DNA of 64,000 nt from Adenophora triphylla var. japonica (lineage: Eukaryota; Streptophyta; Magnoliopsida; Asterales; Campanulaceae), in NCBI GenBank assembly GCA_022495995.1, contig JAFEMH010000936.1, positions 513,856-577,855 on the forward strand, given 5' to 3'. A model generated the notes under the pieces. The model was not told the origin of the DNA, did no database searches, and saw only the letters and a list, made by a program, of their open reading frames with translations. Both the position numbers and the translations under genes were made by a program. Positions 33,997-46,078 of the stretch are shown piece after piece (the stretch's first letter is position 1; every line of letters begins with the position of its first letter).

Positions 33997-36862
33997 ATGA
34001 GCAGGTATGTACACACAACCTCCCTTACCATCATCATCGTCTTCTTCCTCCACTCTGTTACTTGTCAATTACCTTCTTCCCAGATTACCGCCATGAACAA
34101 TCTCTATCAGCTTCTTCAAAACACCACTTCTTTACCTTGGAATCCCACTATTAATCCAGACCCATGTTCCTGGAATGGAGTTAACTGCACCAATTCCTCC
34201 ATTACCCACCTCACTCTCTCCTCACTTTCCCTCTCGGATTCAAATTCCCTCCCTGTCATTTGCCAAATTAACACCTTGGAATCTCTTGATGTTTCCAACA
34301 ACCATTTTAGTTGGATCCCAGATGAATTCTTCTCCCTCTGCGGTGGAATCAGTACTCTCAAGTTGTTGAATTTCAGTAGAAATAAAATTGTGGGTTCTTT
34401 GCCTGATTTTCAAGTTTTTGATTCTTTGGAGGTGTTGGATTTTTCTCGTAATCAATTTAGTGGGTCTATCCACGCCAACCTTGGAAGATCAATGGCGTTG
34501 AAAGAGCTTCAGCTTTCCAAAAATTCTTTTCATGGGGATATTCCTCAAGAAATTGGGAATTATGGAAATCTGACACTGATTGATTTTGGTGCCAATTCGC
34601 TATCCGGGTTGATTCCTGACCGATTTGGTGAGCTCTCCAAGTTAGAATTCTTGATTTTGTCTTTGAATAATTTGAGTGGTGAAATACCTAATTCTCTTTC
34701 CAGAATTACTACCCTCTCTCTGTTTGCAGCTAATCATAATCTATTCAGTGGTGTGATTCCTCCAGGAATCACTACCTATCTTAGGATTTTGGACCTTAGT
34801 TACAACAGACTCAATGGGTCAATCCCAGTTGACCTCTTATCATTTTCTAATTTGCAGACCGTTGATTTGTCTTATAATTCATTGGAAGGTTCATTACCTG
34901 TAAATTTGTCTGCAAACCTGCTTAGGTTGAGATTGGGAAGCAATAAGTTGAGTGGGAAGATTCCGTCCTCTTCGTTTGAGGGTCTTCTGAATTTGACATA
35001 TTTAGAGGTTAATGACAATGAACTGATCGGTATAGTTCCTCGGGAACTAAGTTCATGCATCAATTTGGCACTCTTGAATTTAGCTCATAACAATCTGACT
35101 GGGCTAATTCCATCTGAACTGGGTAGTATTAGTAATCTCCAGGGTTTGTACCTTCAACACAACAATTTTTCTGGGGGGATTCCAGTACAGATTACGCAGT
35201 TACAGAAACTGGAACGTTTGAATATTGGCTGGAATTCCTTGAATGGTTCCATCCCACCGTCTATTTCCAGCTTGGGAAATCTTACAAACTTGGATTTACA
35301 AGGGAATACTTTGAGTGGCCAGATTCCTAATTCAATTGGCAGCTTGAATTCTTTGTTGGAGCTTCAACTAGGAAACAACCAGCTAAGTGGAGTAGTAGGA
35401 GCCCTGCCTATGAATTTGCAGATTGTTTTGAATCTTAGTCACAATAACTTTACAGGACGTATTCCTGAAACCCTGTCTAAAATAAATGAACTTGAGGTTT
35501 TGGATCTCTCCTATAACGGGTTTTCAGGAGAGATTCCGACTTTCCTAACTCAAATGCCGAGTTTGACACAATTGGTACTCGCGAATAATCATCTTTCAGG
35601 AGTTGTTCCAATGTTTAAACGGTATGTCAATGTTGTTGTTAGTGGGAATGACAATCTGATTCACCTTCCATCAGCACCTCCTGAAGCTCCACAAATGAGG
35701 AAGAGAAAAAGTGTTGCTGCCGGGGTTGTGATTGCAGCTGCGGCAGCAGTGATTACCATTGTAATACTTGCGGTGATTGCTGTTATAAGATTGTACAGGG
35801 TAAACGCTGAGCACTTCCACACGGAAGCTCACTCGCCTCCGTCTCCGCCACATGTCATCAAGAGTAGTCTGCTGACTGGGAACATCATCCATAGATCGAA
35901 CATTGACTTCACAAAAGCCATGGAGGCTGTGTCTCAGCCCTCAAACATTGTTTTGCAGACAAGGTTCACAACATACTATAAAGCTGTCATGCCATCTAGT
36001 TTGAGCTATTTTGTGAAGAAGATTAACTGGAGTGACAAGAGATTTCAGCTGGTTAGCCATGATCGATTTGGGCAAGAGATGGAGAATCTAGGGAAGCTGA
36101 ACAATTCAAATGTTATGATCCCTCTTGCCTATGTCTTGACTGATGACAGTGCTTATCTCCTTCATGAATTTGCTGAAAAGGGTACCCTTTTCGACGTTCT
36201 TCATGGTAGATTTGGAAATGCTTTGGATTGGACAAGTCGTTACAGTATAGCTATTGGAGTTGCTCAAGCTTTGGCTTTTCTACATGGAAGCAATTCCAGT
36301 CCTATTCTACTTCTTGACCTTTCCAGCAAACTCATCCTGCTTAAATCTTTCAAGGAGCCTCAGATTGGAGATGTAGAGCTCTACAGGATTATTGATCCTT
36401 CAAAAAGCACGGGCAGTATTTCCACTCTTGCCGGATCTGTTGGTTATATTCCTCCAGGTACACAATCAAAACTTTTTGCACATTTTTACTCTAGTTAGAA
36501 AATACAGTATTTTCTGCTTGATTTTCTAATTTTTATTTTTTTTTTAATTTGCAGAGTATGCATACACAATGAGGGTGACAACGGCGGGGAATGTGTACAG
36601 CTTTGGGATAGTTCTCCTGGAACTGGTGACAGGAAAGGCAGCAATTAGTGAAGGAATTGAGTTAGCCAAATGGGTAGTTAACAAGTCATCACAGCAGCAT
36701 AGGTTGAACAATATCCTTGATTTGAGTGTGAGCATTACATCACCAGCCATTAGAGGCCAAATGTTAGCAGTCCTTAAGGTTGCTCTGACGTGCGTTAGTA
36801 CCTCGCCAGATGCAAGACCCAACATGAAGAGCGTGCTGAGGATGCTCCTCAATGCACGCTGA
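33997..36862 (+). CDS. LRR receptor-like pseudokinase (PXC3-like), two exons
   Basis: Exon 1 is 33997-36457 and exon 2 is 36555-36862, joined by a GT-AG intron (phase 1), giving 922 residues. Residues 1-24 form a signal peptide. An LRRNT segment (WNPTINPDPCSWNGVNC) is followed by about 20 plant-type LRRs to about residue 545. A membrane helix (AAGVVIAAAAAVITIVILAV, about 573-597) precedes a cytoplasmic kinase-like domain that ends at the stop. The Gly-rich loop is absent, and the VAIK-type Lys is kept as VKK (about 674-675). The HRD motif is LLD (D774) and DFG is replaced by GDV (791-793), so it should not phosphorylate normally. PXC3-type receptors share this atypical catalytic loop (HLD, GEIE) and the GYIPPEYAYTM segment. 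Likely a cell-surface signalling co-receptor; its ligand cannot be inferred. Confidence 0.88.
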
Positions 36863-37290
36863 TTTCTGTGGCTCGGGATTCACAGATGTTTGCCATGGGT
36901 TTGTAAGATTGATAGTTTGTTTCACCGATATGTACAATATTTACTAGTGCAATAGTTTAACAGAATTAAGGTTGTATTTAGTTCATCTACTTGTGTAAAG
37001 TATGTATCTCATTTTGTGGTTGATATACTGATATGGTGTTGTTGTTGATGAAGATGGCCCCATTGAATATATTTCAATCTTTCTATTGGTTTTGTTTGAA
37101 TATAGTAATTGAATATTCAAACGGTTTTGCGCTATTTCATGATTTCAGCTTTCGTATATCTTTAGTTCTTATTCTGTATCTACGCGATCGACATTTTTGC
37201 AAGGTTGGAGAGTGGATTCAGAAATGGAAGGATGGGAAAGAGGGTGTGATTTTATATCCTTGAGCAAGGGAAAGGTATCGGTCTTCTATA
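36863..37290. other. Receptor gene 3' flank
   Basis: Probable 3' untranslated region and terminator area. No further gene seen. Confidence 0.45.
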
Positions 37291-37880
37291 AAGAAGAAAA
37301 ATGTTGAAGCTAGACAATCTCTCTCTCTCTTTCTCTTTCTCTCTCTTGGGTTCTGATGCTGCCATTCCAAATTCGATGGTTGCACAGGAACTGAGAAACA
37401 GAGGATACAACGGCTGCTCTTTCTTCGGTCGGCCTCATACACACATACACACACGTAAGCTAAGCCGGGGGTGGCTCCGGCGAAACCCCTCCGGCGTGAG
37501 AATAAGATTAGTAGGTCAAGGAGATGATAATAATAAGGTAAACCCTAGAGAGAGAGAGAGCTTAGAGATGAGAGAGAGTGTACATACCCATGCAAAATGA
37601 ACTATTCATCTTTATACTCCCAAGCCCCCATGTGCCTTGCACATGGGGGGACATGTGTCAATCATCCAAAAAGGGTCCTCAACCAACTCCAAGTTAGTGG
37701 GATTTCACTATTCACCTTGTCACATCAATCATCCATCAGGTACGACTAGGGTTAGGTATTCAGGCGCCAACCGAAACATAGCCGAAAAATGCCCAACTAT
37801 ACATGTCGCTTGGGCGACAATCGAAGGGAAAAGGCGACATTCCCCACGTTGCCCCAAGCCAACTGCCCTGAAGGAGGCGG
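37291..37880 (-). repeat. Probable LTR fragment I
   Basis: On the minus strand a perfect 11-bp inverted repeat, CCCCCATGTGC/GCACATGGGGG (37625-37649), lies 8 bp before TATAAA (37611-37616). This is followed by a leader rich in CTCTCT and ending in CTAGGGTTTACC-like sequence. A second inverted repeat, TGTCGCTTGGGCGACA, is at 37804-37819. The layout matches the LTR promoters of A, B and C, but I find neither ends nor a partner, so it may be a truncated LTR cut by element A. Confidence 0.35.
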
Positions 37881-39621
37881 GTGAATGAACGCCCTCCGAA
37901 AAAACACAACTTTCCGTTTTGTTTGTTTATCTTTTTTAAAATTTTGAGTTTTGGGAGTCGCCACGCCGTTTTTAAAGGAAAACATTGAAAAACCTTTTTT
38001 AAATAGAATTTGGGTTCGGGAGTCAGGTTACGTGTTGGGAAGAACTTGTGAGTTCACCCAACACGCCTCTTTCGAGACTTTCAATCAAACATTGGACAAT
38101 TATAAACATTCAAAGTGTGTGCGATTTGTGTCAATAAGCAGGGCATGCAAACTTGGATTTCATTGATGGCACTTCAGAAACTGGATACAACTTGTGAGCC
38201 ATGACAGGGGGCCACACCCTTTACAAATGATGACTTGTATTACAAGGCAGGGGCTGAGACAACCTGCTCATGAAGCTCTGATGTCGTCCGACACAGGACT
38301 TCCTCAGAAAGGGATGTCGGATGACAGGAAGCCTCCTGGTCAGATTGCCTCTTACAACACCAAAGCTACTCTGGAATTGGAACAAGATTATTTTAACTAA
38401 GAAAAGACACTATTCAGGGTCTAAGCTCAGTTTGGGGTTGATTAGAGTGAGCAAAGTCAAGATTGACTTTTAATGATACGGATGTCATATGACATAGGAC
38501 ACCCAAGGCTGTCCATGTCATGTGACAAACCGCCTCCATCAATGGATTGCACCCAAAGAGATCTTAGGTTCCCCAAATAGGGTTTAAATGAACTAAAACT
38601 ACTATTTAAACATAGCTTTGAGTCACAAAGGGAACCAATCTGAGTGGATCTGAAGTCCTTGAAAGCCAGATAGCTCTTTGGGAACTCTATGTCGTATGAC
38701 ACAGGATCCTTTGAGGGGTCCCTGTGTCGTCCGACACAAGCAGCCTATTTCAGTGCCCTTTAGTCAGATTGATCCCACCTTGTTCTCAATGCAAGACTAA
38801 GCTATATTATTAACTAAAAGCAGTAAAATAGTAACACTACGTGAGTATTATGGGAGGATCACATGGCTTTAATGGCCAAATGTGATAAATCACATATCTA
38901 TGGCCATTATCATGTAGCCATCTCCTCCTAACTCAAAGGAAGCTAACCAAGATGCAAACTTTAATGGTGCTAAGGCCACCAGATGTTCAGATCTGAGGTG
39001 GGGAGAAGTGAATATGGAAGATTCACCTCTCCACCACCTTTATCATGCAAAATCCCAAATATTTCACATAATATCAAGACATGTAAACATGAAAGATGAT
39101 ATAGATGAATATGCAAGAGTTAATCAGAGAGAGAGAGAGAGAGAGGGTTTAGTGGCTACCTATTGTAGTCCACAAGGTAAAGGCACCAATAGTATGGTGT
39201 TTACCCCTTCAAAACACCAACAAAGGAAGTATCTCTTTGGATCTTGACTTGGATGTGTGCGTGTGTGAGGAGGGAGGTGAGTGTGTGTGTAAGAGAGAGA
39301 GGGTGAGCCTCTATTTTGACAGAGTTTCCTTACTTTCCCCCCTCCAAAATGATCAGCCATGCCCTTTATTTATAGGCATGCTGATGGGAGATCCCATGTC
39401 GGACGACAGAAAGTTTCCACCGCCTTGAGGTCGTCCTATGTCGGACGACACCGTACATCTTTGTGACAACTTGGGCCGCAGGAAGGCAGGCCCAATGGAT
39501 CAAGGAATGAATGGATTATTTTGGGCTAAAAATGCTTTTTAGCAAATAATATGAGCCCCAAAAAATTAATGCCAATCATGGAGAGCGGACTCAAAGCACG
39601 AGTTCGGGCGGGGTACTCACA
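37881..39621 (-). repeat. 3' LTR of Tat-like element A
   Basis: On the minus strand it starts TGTGAGTACCCCGCCC (39621) directly after the polypurine tract CCGAGGGGCTC. It contains TATAAATA (39367-39374) and ends soon after GGCGTGGCGACTCCC (about 37955), a block also found in LTRs B and C near their 3' ends. The exact left boundary is uncertain. It holds about eight copies of a TGTCGNNCGACA palindrome, two of them close upstream of the TATA box. Confidence 0.65.
38282..39450. promoter_or_regulatory. Family-A palindromes TGTC-NNNN-GACA in the LTR
   Basis: Copies at 38282-38293, 38315-38326, 38483-38494, 38516-38527, 38690-38701, 38725-38736, 39397-39408 and 39439-39450. The intact form is TGTCGTCCGACA or its reverse. 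Diverged copies differ mostly by CG changed to CA or TG (for example TGTCATATGACA), as expected from methylcytosine deamination. The copy at 39397 is 22 bp from the TATA box. Confidence 0.7.
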
Positions 39622-39839
39622 GAGCCCCTCGGCGACGTTACTTCTGCGAGAAGTGGGGTCGTCGATATAATGAGAATCCCGGGCCGGACACGAACGGCGG
39701 GGAAAAGAGATGACCAAGATGGTCAAGTGGATGGACCTTTTATGAAAAAGATTCCTACATATCCCGTGGGGAATCAAGCCGAATCGTAGTTCAACAAGAG
39801 GCGGCGCTAATGAGAGGCCACGAGCTTTGTACCCAAGAG
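39622..39839 (-). other. Polypurine tract and 3' internal end of element A
   Basis: CCGAGGGGCTC (minus) abuts the LTR. GGCGACGTTACTTCTGCGAG-type and ATCAAGCCGAATCGTAGTTC-type sequences are shared with the equivalent region of element B (44549-44700). Confidence 0.6.
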
Positions 39840-41470
39840 TGACTGTTCCAAGGGGAGTCACCCGAGGTTTGACTGTATTTGGGAGTCACCCAAGGATTTG
39901 ACTGTATTTGGGAGTCACCCGAGGTTTGACTGTGTTCTGAGTCACCCAAGGATTTGACCGCATTTGGGAGTCACCGAGGTTTGACTCATGTTGGGAGTCA
40001 CCCGAGGATTTGATTGTATTTGGGAGTCACCCGAGGTTTGGCTGTGTTGGGAGTCACCCGAGGGTTTGGCGCATGTTGGGAGTTACCCGAGGATTTGACT
40101 GTGTTGGGAGTCACCCGAGGTTTGATCAGTATTTGGAAGTCACCCAGGGATTTGACTATATTTGGGAGTCACCCGAGGATTTGGATCATGTTGGAGTCAC
40201 CCAGGATTGACTGTATTTGGGAGTCACCCGAGGATTTGACTGCATTTGGGAGTCACCCGAGGATTTGACTGTATTTGGGAGTCACCCAAGGATTTTGATC
40301 AGTGTTGGGAGTCACCCGAGGTTTGGACTGTGCATTGGGAGTCACCCGAGGATTTGTATGTTGGGAGTCACCCGAGGTTCGACTCGTATTTGGGAGTCAC
40401 CCGAGAATTTGATTGTGTTGGGAGTCACCCAAGGTTTGATCAGATTGGGAGTCACCCGAAGTTTGACCGTGTTTGGGAGTCACCCGAGGTTTGACCGTAT
40501 TTGGGAGTCACCCGAGGATTTGGTTGTGTTTGGGAGTCACCCGAGGTTTGATCAGATTTGGGAGTCACCCGAGGTTTGATGTATGTTGAGAGTCACCCGA
40601 GGATTTGACTTGTATTTGGGAGTCACCCAAGATTTTTTGATCGTATTTGGGAGTCACCCAAGGATTTTGATGTATTTGGGAGTCACCCGAGGTTTGATCA
40701 GATTTGGGAGTCACCGAGGTTTAGATGTGTTGGGAGTCACCCGAGGTTTGATGTTGTTTGGGAGTCACTCGAGATTTGGACTGTATTTGGGAGTCACCCG
40801 AGGATTTGATCAGTTTGGGAGTCACCCAGGTTTGACTCATTTGGGAGTCACCCGAAGTTTGATTGTGTTGGGAGTCACCCGAGGTTTGACTGTGTTGGGA
40901 GTCACCCGAGGATTCGATCGTATTTGGGAGTCACCCGAAGTTTGGTTGTGTTTGGGAGTCACCCGAGTTTTGATCAGTATTTGGGAGTCACCCAAGGTTT
41001 GAATGTATTTAGGGAGTCACCCGAAGTTTGATCAGATTGGGAGTCACCCGAAGTTTGACTGTATTTGGGAGTCACCCGAAGTTTGACTGTATTTGGGAGT
41101 CACCCGAGGTTTGATTGTATTTGGGAGTCACCCGAGGATTTGACTGTATTTGGGAGTCATCCGAAGTTTGACTGTATTTGGGAGTCACCCAAGGTTTGAC
41201 TGTATTTGAGAGTCACCCGAGATTTTGACTGTATTTGGGAGTCACCCAAGGTTTGACTGTATTTGGGAGTCACCCGAGGATTTGACTGTATTTGGGAGTC
41301 ACCCGAAGTTTGACTGTATTTGGGAGTCACCCGAGGTTTGACTGTATTTGGGAGTCACCCGAGGTTTGACTGTATTTGGGAGTCACCCGAGGTTTGACTG
41401 TATTTGGGAGTCACCCGAGGATTTGACTGTATTTGGGAGTCACCCGAGGTTTTGACTGTATTTGGGAGAC
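39840..41470. repeat. About 28-bp minisatellite array of element A
   Basis: Nearly 60 tandem copies of a 25-29 bp unit built on TTTGGGAGTCACCCGAGG and TTTGACTGTA. The right end is more homogeneous than the left. Open frames across it (for example 40217-40579) are repeat translations. Tandem arrays between pol and the 3' LTR are known in Retand/Tat elements. Confidence 0.92.
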
Positions 41471-41606
41471 CCGCGATTTTGAGAAAAACTGAGGGACGGG
41501 TGTATTTACCCAAATGAAATGATGAATAATGATGATAGACAGTCGCAAGGGACTGGCAAATGGATCAGGGGTAAACAAAGAATATCACCCCTTTCTGGAA
41601 CGCCTC

Positions 41607-41650
41607 TGTCGTCCGACATGGGGCTTTCCCTAAACTGTTTTAATTAAAAC
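41607..41650 (+). promoter_or_regulatory. Antisense-gene promoter of element A
   Basis: The family-A palindrome TGTCGTCCGACA (41607-41618) is followed after about 20 bp by TTTTAATTAAAA (41638-41649). The PMD start codon lies 146 bp after the palindrome. A weaker copy, GTCGTAAGACA, is at 41657. The same palindrome-to-box spacing is used in the LTR. Confidence 0.5.
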
Positions 41651-41764
41651 AGTTAGGTCGTAAGACAGAGGGTTCAAACTAAGAGCAGCCGCCGAGTTTT
41701 GAGAACAGAGAAGAAGAAAAATTTCAAATTTTCTTTCCAATTTTTGATTGAAATCAAATTAACG

Positions 41765-42704
41765 ATGCCTCCGCGAGCGGAATCAAGAAGGCAAGTGCAA
41801 CGATCGTTGTCCGAGAGGAGGAAGCTCGTCGATCGGAACAAACGGAAGAAATTTCCGGAGGGGAATGGGCTCTATCCGAGCCTTTATTTCCATATTTCCA
41901 CCGCAGAGCCAATGGGGGTAAGTATTTTAAACCATCAACTCTTCCCTTTTCTTTTTCGAAGTTGGATTTCTAGGGCTCGAGATAGAATTTGGGGAAAATT
42001 GCACCCAAAGAGAAATTGCATGCTTGGAATGAAATGCATTAAATCAAGAAAAGACTTCTTTTTTGTTCTTTTGAAAGAATTATGTGATTTTTAGAGATCG
42101 AAAATGCACACAAGTAAAAGAATGCACACACCATTATGAGTATGTTCTGATACCTGTGCTGTGCTTACCTGCAGGCTTTGCGGACCAAGGGGTCCCCTGA
42201 GGCGATTGCTACGATTTGGGGCATTCTTCCCGGTTCTTCCGATTTGCCCGACAGTCCCAAGGGCTTGATATTTGCTGCTGGCCTCGACCCATTCTTTACT
42301 GCCGTCGGAGAGTTTGGGGACACGCCTAGGAGCGTGGAGCTGGTCAGGGCCTTTAGGCAGTACTGGTGGGACTCTACCCACACTTTTCATCTGTCTTGGG
42401 GTGAGTCCACCATCACTCCCTATGATTTCACCGCCATCACCGGTCTGCGGTTCACGGGCAGACCTATTTTTTCTGAGGATCCAGGTGTCCTGAGCCCGGA
42501 GGTCATTAGAGCACTGACAGGCCTGACCCTTCGCCCGAAGGGCAATGGGGTCCCACTGGCGGACCTGCATTCGGCCTTGACGCAGCAGTGTCGTCTCTTC
42601 TCTGAGGGTGTTGCTACAGTCACGGATGAGCAGTTGGCTAGAGCGTTTGCCTGGGCTGGATTCTCCGACACCCTGTTCTGTAATGCCTCTACTACTGTGA
42701 CAAA
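41765..42704 (+). pseudogene. Plant mobile domain (PMD) gene of element A, truncated
   Basis: Exon 1 (41765-41917) encodes MPPRAESRRQVQRSLSERRK and ends at GG/GTAAGT. Exon 2 starts at 42175 after CTGCAG in the same phase and reads PKGLIFAAGLDPFF, then FRQYWWDSTHTFHLSWGEST, then DFTAITGLRF, then DEQLARAFAWAGFSDTLF. These are PMD hallmarks (WWDxTHTFHxxWGExTxTxxD). After ACAAA at 42704 the gene is cut by the LTR of element B. PMD proteins occur in plants as host genes (MAIN/MAIL, linked to transposon silencing) and as transposon passengers. Here the gene lies antisense to its host element. Confidence 0.8.
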
Positions 42705-44548
42705 TGTGTACCCGATTTTTTTTTTTTGAAAATCAAACGGAGTCGCCACGCCATTTTTATTTTAAGGGCCAAAACTTTGAAAAATGCCCGGGATTAGAGA
42801 TTTGGGTTCGGAGGTCACGTTACACGCCGGGAAGAACGTTAGTGTTCACCCGGAATGCCTCGTAAAACGAGTCTTCCAAGCATTAAAAATCATTTGTGTG
42901 TGTGTGTGTGTGTTTTGGCCAAAATAAGTTGAAACTGAAAAGTAAAAATTGGGAGCTCTTTATTAGACTTTGAATAAATCCCATGATTTTTGGTGTGATT
43001 TTTGGGTTGAGTTTTGGGACTCAAAAGATTTTTTGAAGTTGAAAACCAATTCTGCCAGAATGAAAAAGGCAGTGGACACTTTATTTTAAAATGGGTTTAA
43101 GGGCTTACAAATCTCAGAATCTGGGGAAAGTCCGAGAATAAAAGTTGTTCAAAACACCCTAAATAAGCTTTCTATAAAAGAACTTTCCCACTTGGAGATG
43201 ATTTGGTGGACCAAAACCTTCTGGAAATCTCAGATATGAAATCTGGACTTCCAGGGACTGATGAACTGACCTTTGAAAGAAAATTTGAAAAAGGGAGTTT
43301 TACCACGCAAAAAATAAAGTAAAAATATTTCTGGAAAGCTCTAGATGTTGGCTACAAAAAGTGTTTTGTAGTCAACACCAAATTCCAAGTTTCTGTATGT
43401 CCAAAAAATTAGATCATGGACAGAGGTCTTAGAGAAAGGCTACTGGACAACAACTTCCTCTTGAAGAAAAACATGATTTTAAAGGGGGTTTGGCATCCAT
43501 GCTTGTCCCCATTTCCCTAAGCTTTGATTAGTGATCACTAAACATTTTAGTGGTGATCTACTATATCAAGCTATCCCTGGGGTACATTAGGACTTAAGCA
43601 TTTCATTTGCTTGGGAAGGGGAATTTTATCCTTTGAAAATGAGATTTGATGTATGAAAATGATTTTTAGGGTTTTGAAAATATGTTTGCAAGAAAGTAAA
43701 GACACTTTGAAAGTAATGTTGATACTTGTAGAGGATCATCCATGGAGATGAACTTCCATGGTGATCCTCTTGGATCTAAGGCAAGAGGATGAACAAACTA
43801 CATTTTGGAGTTTGAAAATGCTTGCATGGATGAAAGAGATTTAGGGTAGGAAGAGGGAGGTTATACCTATCTTCTTTGTGTTTTGTGTTTGAATGGATTC
43901 AAGGCTTGAAAGTGTTTAGGGTTTGAATGTGTTTAGGGTTGGTGATTAGAGTTGGTCAAAGAGAAAACAAGTAGATAACAATGAAGTCCTCTATGTTTTC
44001 TCTCTAATCCTCCTCCTAAGGGGTGATTTGAGCTTAGGTTAGTGTATGTATGAGAGTGTGTATGAAAGTGATTTGAAAATATTTTGAGTGAGTGGGATTT
44101 GGGAAAGATTCAAGAGAAAATGGAGGCAATTCAAGTGAATTCCCACTGTTTTCTCCCTATTTTTCGCCAAGGTGCAGTTGCAAATTGTGTTGTTCCTCCT
44201 TATTTCTGTGACTGAAGGCCTCAATTTATAGGCACTGAGAATGTCATTCTCATCCGCGCGGATCCTCTTGTAGGCGTGCACTGTTCATTAAATGCTGCTC
44301 CAGGCTTTGGACAGGAAGAATAAAATTCAAATTAGACAGCCAGAAAATGTTCCAGCCACTTCTATTTCGGGTTTTTGACCATTTCTTTTGCTTTTTTGAT
44401 TCTTTTCCATGGTTTATCTTTAAATGGCAATTCCCAATCTACCCTCACTTTGTTAGGAATGTTAGGAATGTTAGAAATGTTAGAAATGTTAAAACTTTCG
44501 TTAATTTTCTAACGAAAATACTAACAACTCAAATTGGAGCACTTACAG
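42705..44548 (-). repeat. 3' LTR of Tat-like element B, inserted in the PMD gene of A
   Basis: On the minus strand it starts TGTAAGTGCTCCAATTTG at 44548, after the polypurine tract GAGGGGCTAC, and ends GGGTACACA at 42705. ACAAA precedes it on the plus strand as the candidate target site. TATAAATT lies at 44223-44230 and the palindrome ATCCGCGCGGAT at 44252-44263, 21 bp upstream. The start matches LTR C (TGTAAGTACCCCAATCTG), so B and C are related but opposite in orientation. Confidence 0.7.
44252..44263. promoter_or_regulatory. Family-B palindrome in LTR
   Basis: ATCCGCGCGGAT, a perfect 12-bp palindrome 21 bp from the TATA box of LTR B. The 10-bp core TCCGCGCGGA recurs at 46040 and 52263. 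Confidence 0.6.
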
Positions 44549-46039
44549 TAGCCCCTCGGCGACGGCGCTTTCGAAGGAAGCGGGGTCGTCGATAAGAGTA
44601 AGGCTCCATATTTGACAGGATGATCAAGTGATCGAGTGGCTGAACCTAGCAATAGGCTACCTACGTATCCCCAGTGGGAATCAAGCCGGCCGTAGTTCGG
44701 GTCTTTGACCCTGGAATGACTGTTTTAGGATGTCAATCTTGGTGAGCGAGTTCTGCAGTCGATTGCTTAGAGAAACTCTGCTGGGGATAAGAGATGACCA
44801 TTTTGGTCTGATAGCCGAAGTTGTACATCCGCTCTGCTGGGGATAGAAATGACCATTTTGGTCTGATGGCTGAAGTTGTATATCCGCTCTGCTGGGAATA
44901 GGAATGACCATTTTTGGTCTGATGGCTGAACCTAATGATAGGCTACCTACGTATCCTTAAGAGGAATCAAGCCAGTCGTAGTTCGGGTCTTTGACCCTGG
45001 AATGACTATTTTGAGGCGTCAACCTGGTAATGATGGCGTTTTAGGTGCCTCGTCCCTTAAAGATGATGGCGTTTTAGGTGCCTCGGACCTTTGGTGATGA
45101 TGGCGTTTTAGGTGCCTCAAACCTTAATGATGATGGCGTTTTAGGTGCCTCAAACCTTGATGATGGCATTTTAGGTGCCTCGAACCTTGATGATGGCGTT
45201 TTAGGTGCCTCGAACCTCGATGATGATGGCTTTTTAGGTGCCTCGGACCTTGATTTGAAATGTTTTCCCTTAATGGTTTGGGATGGATGGTCCTTCGGTG
45301 GACTTCGTCTGCTGCCGGAGGAGAGGGTGACCGTTTTGGTCGGGTGGCTGGACCTAATGATAGGTTACCTACGTATCCTTAAGAGGAATCAAGCCAATCG
45401 TAGTTCGAAAGCTGCTCGGGATTTCGTTGGCTTTTGTTGGAGAAAAATCGGGCTTACGTTTTACGGCCATGGATGATAATGGGGAAGGAAACGGGATTTC
45501 GTCAACTTCGCTGGGGATTTTGTTAGCCTTTGCTGGGGAAGACGGGCTTACATTTTACTTCCGTTGATGATTTTGATGAAAGAAACGGGATTCCGTTATC
45601 TTTCTCGGGGAAGTCGGACTTACGTTTTACTGTCGTTGATGATTTTGATGAAAGAAACGGGATTCCGTTATCTTTCTCGGGGAAATCGGACTTACGTTTT
45701 ACTGCCGTTTGATGATTTTGATGAAAGAAACGGGATTCCGTTATCTTTCTCGGGAAAATCGGACTTACGTTTTACTGCCGTTGATGATTTTGATGAAAGA
45801 AACGGGATTCCGTTATCTTTCTCGGAGAAATCGGACTTACGTTTTACTGCCGTTGATGATTTTGATGAAAGAAACGGGATTCCGTTATCTTTCTCGGAGA
45901 AATCGGACTTACGTTTTACTGCCGTTGATGATTTTAATGAAAGGGGGTTAACTTTGGTTAACTCTGTTAAGTTGAGGACTAAATTGCAGAGTCCTGAAAT
46001 TTTAAAGGGCAAAAGGGTCTTTTTGACCCTTCAATCGTG
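44549..46039. repeat. 3' internal region of element B with three tandem arrays
   Basis: After the polypurine tract come a unit of about 62 bp (CCGCTCTGCTGGGGATAG, about 44760-44925, nearly three copies), a 24-30 bp unit (GATGGCGTTTTAGGTGCCTC, about 45025-45255, seven to eight copies) and a 72-bp unit (GAAACGGGATTCCGTTATCT, about 45480-45945, five to six copies). The block GGCTACCTACGTATCC plus CGTAGTTCGG occurs three times between the arrays. The open frames only translate the repeats. Confidence 0.85.
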
Positions 46040-46078
46040 TCCGCGCGGAGGGATTTGAATCCCTGACTGGTTTTAAAA
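46040..46078 (+). promoter_or_regulatory. Antisense PMD promoter of element B
   Basis: TCCGCGCGGA (46040-46049), then 21 bp, then TTTTAAAA (46071-46078). A CT-rich leader and the PMD start codon follow at 46203. The palindrome is identical to that of LTR B and the spacing is the same. Confidence 0.55.

Noticed and set aside
39840..41470. Several ORFs of 80-140 codons with repeated GVTRGF/ESPED motifs
   Set aside because: They translate the 28-bp minisatellite in different frames; unit length variation breaks them.
39840..41470. CRISPR-like array
   Set aside because: Regular repeats with short variable parts, but this is plant DNA, the units are head-to-tail without unique spacers, and no cas genes exist.
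42705..44548. Solo LTR reading of LTR B
   Set aside because: The right side continues with the polypurine tract and 3' internal sequence of a Tat element, not with the interrupted PMD gene, so it is the 3' LTR of a longer insertion.
45530..46058. ORFs with repeated MILMKETGFRYLSR and SGKSDLRFTAVDDFDERN motifs
   Set aside because: Frame translations of the 72-bp tandem array (72 is divisible by three, so several frames stay open).
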